64,000 bases of DNA, taken from positions 124,001 to 188,000 of the forward strand of contig NZ_FRCS01000008.1 in the NCBI RefSeq assembly GCF_900143005.1. The letters are read 5' to 3'. The notes under the pieces are model-generated. The model had not been told where the DNA came from. It was given only the letters and a program-made list of their open reading frames with translations, and ran no database searches. This document shows, in pieces, positions 62,312 through 64,000 of this stretch (positions within the stretch are counted from its first letter, which is position 1; every line of letters starts with the position of its first letter). The DNA comes from Cryptosporangium aurantiacum. Lineage in GTDB: Bacteria; Actinomycetota; Actinomycetes; Mycobacteriales; Cryptosporangiaceae. A program made the translations under genes and the position numbers.

Positions 62312-63445
62312 TCAGCGAATCGGCCGGGCCCGGCTCCAGTCGCGCGCGGTGCGGGCGGCCAACGACGTCAGCACTTCGCCGGCGTCCGCCATCGCTCGCT
62401 CCACCGATCCGGCGTGCTCGACCAGCGAACGGGCCTCGTCAACGTGTGCGGCCGCGGCCTCCTGCCGCCCCACCGCGACCTGCCCCGCGAGGACGACACA
62501 CGGCGCACCGTGCTCGGCAGCGGCCGACGCCACCCCGGCGACCACCTTCCCGCGCAGCGATTGGTAGTCGAACGACCCTTCACCGGTGATCACCAGATCG
62601 GCGTCCGCGACCGCGGTGTCGAACCCGATCAGCCGCCGGACCAGCCCGATCCCGGCCTCCCGCCGACCGCCGAGTGCGAGCAACGCCACACCGAGCCCAC
62701 CCGCGGCACCCGCTCCGGGCAGCGCGGCGACGTCCGGCGGGCAACCGGGCAGGTCACGCACCAGAACGTCGGCCCAGCGCGAGAGCGCCGCATCCAGAAT
62801 CTGGACGTCGTTGTCGGTGGCGCCCTTCTGCGGCCCGTACACCGCCGACGCCCCGTGAATACCGGTCAGCGGGTTGTCGACGTCGGTTGCCGCGACGATC
62901 TCCACGCCCCGCAGCGCCGGGAGCCCGGCCAGTCCCTCACAGGCCCGGAGCGCGCCACCGCCCGGCGGCAGCGCCGTACCCGAGACGCCCACCGGCCCGG
63001 CACCGAGAGCCGCCAGCAGCCCCGCGCCCCCGTCGTTGGTCACGCTTCCGCCCAACCCGATGACGACCCTGCGGGCGCCGGACTCGACCGCCGCCGCGAG
63101 CAGCAGCCCGAGCCCGTAGGTCGTCGTCACCTTCGGGTCACGTTCGGCTTTCGGCACCAGCTGGAGACCGGCGACCGTCGCGCACTCCAGGTAGGCCACG
63201 TCGTCCACCAGCAGGAACGACGCGTCCAGCGGCTCCATCCGCGGGCCGCAGGCCCGCACCGGGACCAGCGAGCCACCGAGCGTCGCCCGGATCACCTCGA
63301 CGAGCCCGGGCCCGCCGTCCGACAGCGGGCGGGTCACCACCGTGTCGTCGGGCGCCGTCTGTTTCCACCCGGCCGCGATCGCCGCCGCGGCTTCTCCCGC
63401 CGACAACGTGCCGCCGAACGAGTCCGGAGCCACCAGTACGCGCAT
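62312..63445 (-). CDS. glxK: Glycerate kinase (GlxK family)
   Basis: A 377-residue glycerate kinase of the type found in E. coli GlxK/GarK. The characteristic start is RVLVAPDSFGGTLSAGEAAA, followed by RPLSDGGPGLVEVI, TTYGLGLLLAAAVESGARRV, VIGLGGSVTNDGGAGLLAAL and VITGEGSFDYQSLRGKVVAG. All conserved Asp/Gly motifs are present. It corresponds to Rv2205c. It converts glycerate to a phosphoglycerate feeding glycolysis or serine synthesis. Confidence 0.94.
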   Translation of the reverse strand: MRVLVAPDSFGGTLSAGEAAAAIAAGWKQTAPDDTVVTRPLSDGGPGLVEVIRATLGGSLVPVRACGPRMEPLDASFLLVDDVAYLECATVAGLQLVPKAERDPKVTTTYGLGLLLAAAVESGARRVVIGLGGSVTNDGGAGLLAALGAGPVGVSGTALPPGGGALRACEGLAGLPALRGVEIVAATDVDNPLTGIHGASAVYGPQKGATDNDVQILDAALSRWADVLVRDLPGCPPDVAALPGAGAAGGLGVALLALGGRREAGIGLVRRLIGFDTAVADADLVITGEGSFDYQSLRGKVVAGVASAAAEHGAPCVVLAGQVAVGRQEAAAAHVDEARSLVEHAGSVERAMADAGEVLTSLAARTARDWSRARPIR

Positions 63446-63479
63446 GAGCCAATCGTGCCGTATGGCCGTGACCGCGGAT

Positions 63480-63506
63480 TGCTGTTTCGACGGCCGGAAA
63501 ACAGCA
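63480..63506. promoter_or_regulatory. Inverted repeat between glxK and nadA (possible operator)
   Basis: TGCTGTTT and AAACAGCA form an 8-bp inverted repeat with an 11-nt spacer, in a short A/T-richer patch. It lies about 110 nt upstream of nadA and 35 nt upstream of glxK, in the divergent promoter region. It could bind a regulator of NAD synthesis; this is inference. Confidence 0.35.
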
Positions 63507-63614
63507 TTATCCGGCGCGACCTGTGCGTCCGGGAGTGATGAGCGTTACTGGCCGTGGGCGGAGTTGGTGCCAGGATGGTTAACCCCGCGGTAATACGCGT
63601 CGATCGGAGTGAGC

Positions 63615-64000
63615 GTGAGCACCGACCTCGGGCTGCCGACCCTGACCGCTCAGGGATTCGCCGAGCCCTCCCCTACCGCTGCGGCGCTGCTGCTCCTCGG
63701 GCGTGGCACCGACCCCAACGCCGAGCGCGGCGTCGACTGCCCCGGCGACCTGCCTGCTGCGTCCGACCCCGGGCTGGTGGAGCGCGCGACGAAGGCCCGC
63801 GAGAAGCTCGGCGACCGCGCGTTCGTCCTCGGTCACCACTACCAGCGCGACGAGGTCATCCAGTTCGCCGACGTCACCGGCGACTCGTTCAAGCTCGCCC
63901 GGGACGCCGCCGCGCGTCCGGACGCCGAGTACATCGTGTTCTGCGGTGTGCACTTCATGGCCGAGTCCGCAGACATCCTGACCAAGGACGACCAGCAGGT
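63615..64000 (+). CDS. nadA: Quinolinate synthase, N-terminal part (cut by window end)
   Basis: The first 128 residues of NadA, the 4Fe-4S enzyme that makes quinolinate from iminoaspartate and dihydroxyacetone phosphate in NAD synthesis. Family motifs are [31 protein letters not shown] and [20 protein letters not shown], the latter holding the first cluster Cys. GTG 63615 is set by GGAG 5 nt upstream; GTG 63609 is less likely. The gene runs past position 64000. Confidence 0.95.
   Translation, partial: MSTDLGLPTLTAQGFAEPSPTAAALLLLGRGTDPNAERGVDCPGDLPAASDPGLVERATKAREKLGDRAFVLGHHYQRDEVIQFADVTGDSFKLARDAAARPDAEYIVFCGVHFMAESADILTKDDQQ

Overview
The window is chromosomal DNA from a high-GC Gram-positive actinomycete. 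The evidence is very high GC with G/C-rich third codon positions, many GTG starts, WhiA, a LuxR-family LAL regulator, MacRS-like two-component genes, the ctaE-qcrCAB respiratory operon and a phosphatidylinositol mannosyltransferase. From about 26.5 kb to 63.4 kb the gene order follows the Mycobacterium tuberculosis Rv2182c-Rv2205c block as I recall it: plsC, ArsA-like ATPase, SRPBCC protein, fadD15, pimB', Cys-rich protein, exonuclease/GIY-YIG fusion, trpD, ctaE, qcrCAB, ctaFC, adenosine kinase, HesB protein, glycerate kinase. The presence of whiA and a MacRS pair points to a morphologically complex actinomycete, but the genus cannot be fixed from this sequence.

Layout. 0-1.9 kb: the end of an ABC-2 type transporter operon. 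1.9-5.6 kb (minus): thiamine pyrophosphokinase and the glycolytic operon gap-pgk-tpiA. 5.8-13.7 kb: an accessory block holding an Hsp70-ATPase/membrane/WD40 fusion, two flavin reductases, a small membrane protein, a LAL regulator and a SAM methyltransferase. 13.7-19.4 kb (minus): uvrC-rapZ-yvcK-whiA, which in other actinobacteria normally runs straight into gap-pgk-tpiA; here the accessory block separates the two halves. 19.6-26.6 kb: regulators, namely a Crp/Fnr protein, a giant zinc-ribbon/adenylate-cyclase/AAA protein and a MacRS-like pair. 26.5-31.6 kb: acyltransferase, esterase, small proteins, an EEP-family phosphohydrolase and a ROK glucokinase. 31.7-36.9 kb: ArsA-like ATPase, two SRPBCC proteins, a phosphoesterase and acyl-CoA ligase. 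37-39.6 kb: a second histidine kinase and response regulator. 40-49.3 kb: cell-envelope and nucleic-acid genes (pimB', M48 protease, NYN protein, exonuclease/nuclease, Nudix, nucleotidyltransferase, AsnC-type RAM domain). 49.4-59 kb: aerobic respiration (qcrB, qcrA, qcrC, ctaE, a CtaG-like assembly factor, ctaF, ctaC) with trpD between. 59-64 kb: sulfur and Fe-S handling (cysteine desulfurase, TusA-like, HesB/ErpA-like), adenosine kinase, glycerate kinase and the start of nadA, itself an Fe-S enzyme.

How it fits together. Respiratory genes occupy two minus-strand operons (ctaE-qcrCAB and ctaC-ctaF); the catalytic subunit gene ctaD is not present. Sulfur-transfer genes near nadA and the Rieske gene would be consistent with local supply of Fe-S clusters. 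Many genes overlap by ATGA or GTGA, which indicates translational coupling.

Unusual points. A palindromic repeat family with arms of about 38 nt sits between convergent genes at 57.4-57.7 kb and 60.5 kb. A 17-bp stem buries the Shine-Dalgarno and start codon of qcrC. In-frame 12-, 18-, 21- and about 36-bp tandem repeats have inflated UvrC, the ArsA-like ATPase, PimB' and the Nudix protein, and intergenic minisatellites with 20-, 23- and 34-bp periods occur nearby. No tRNA, rRNA, CRISPR array, insertion sequence or prophage was seen.
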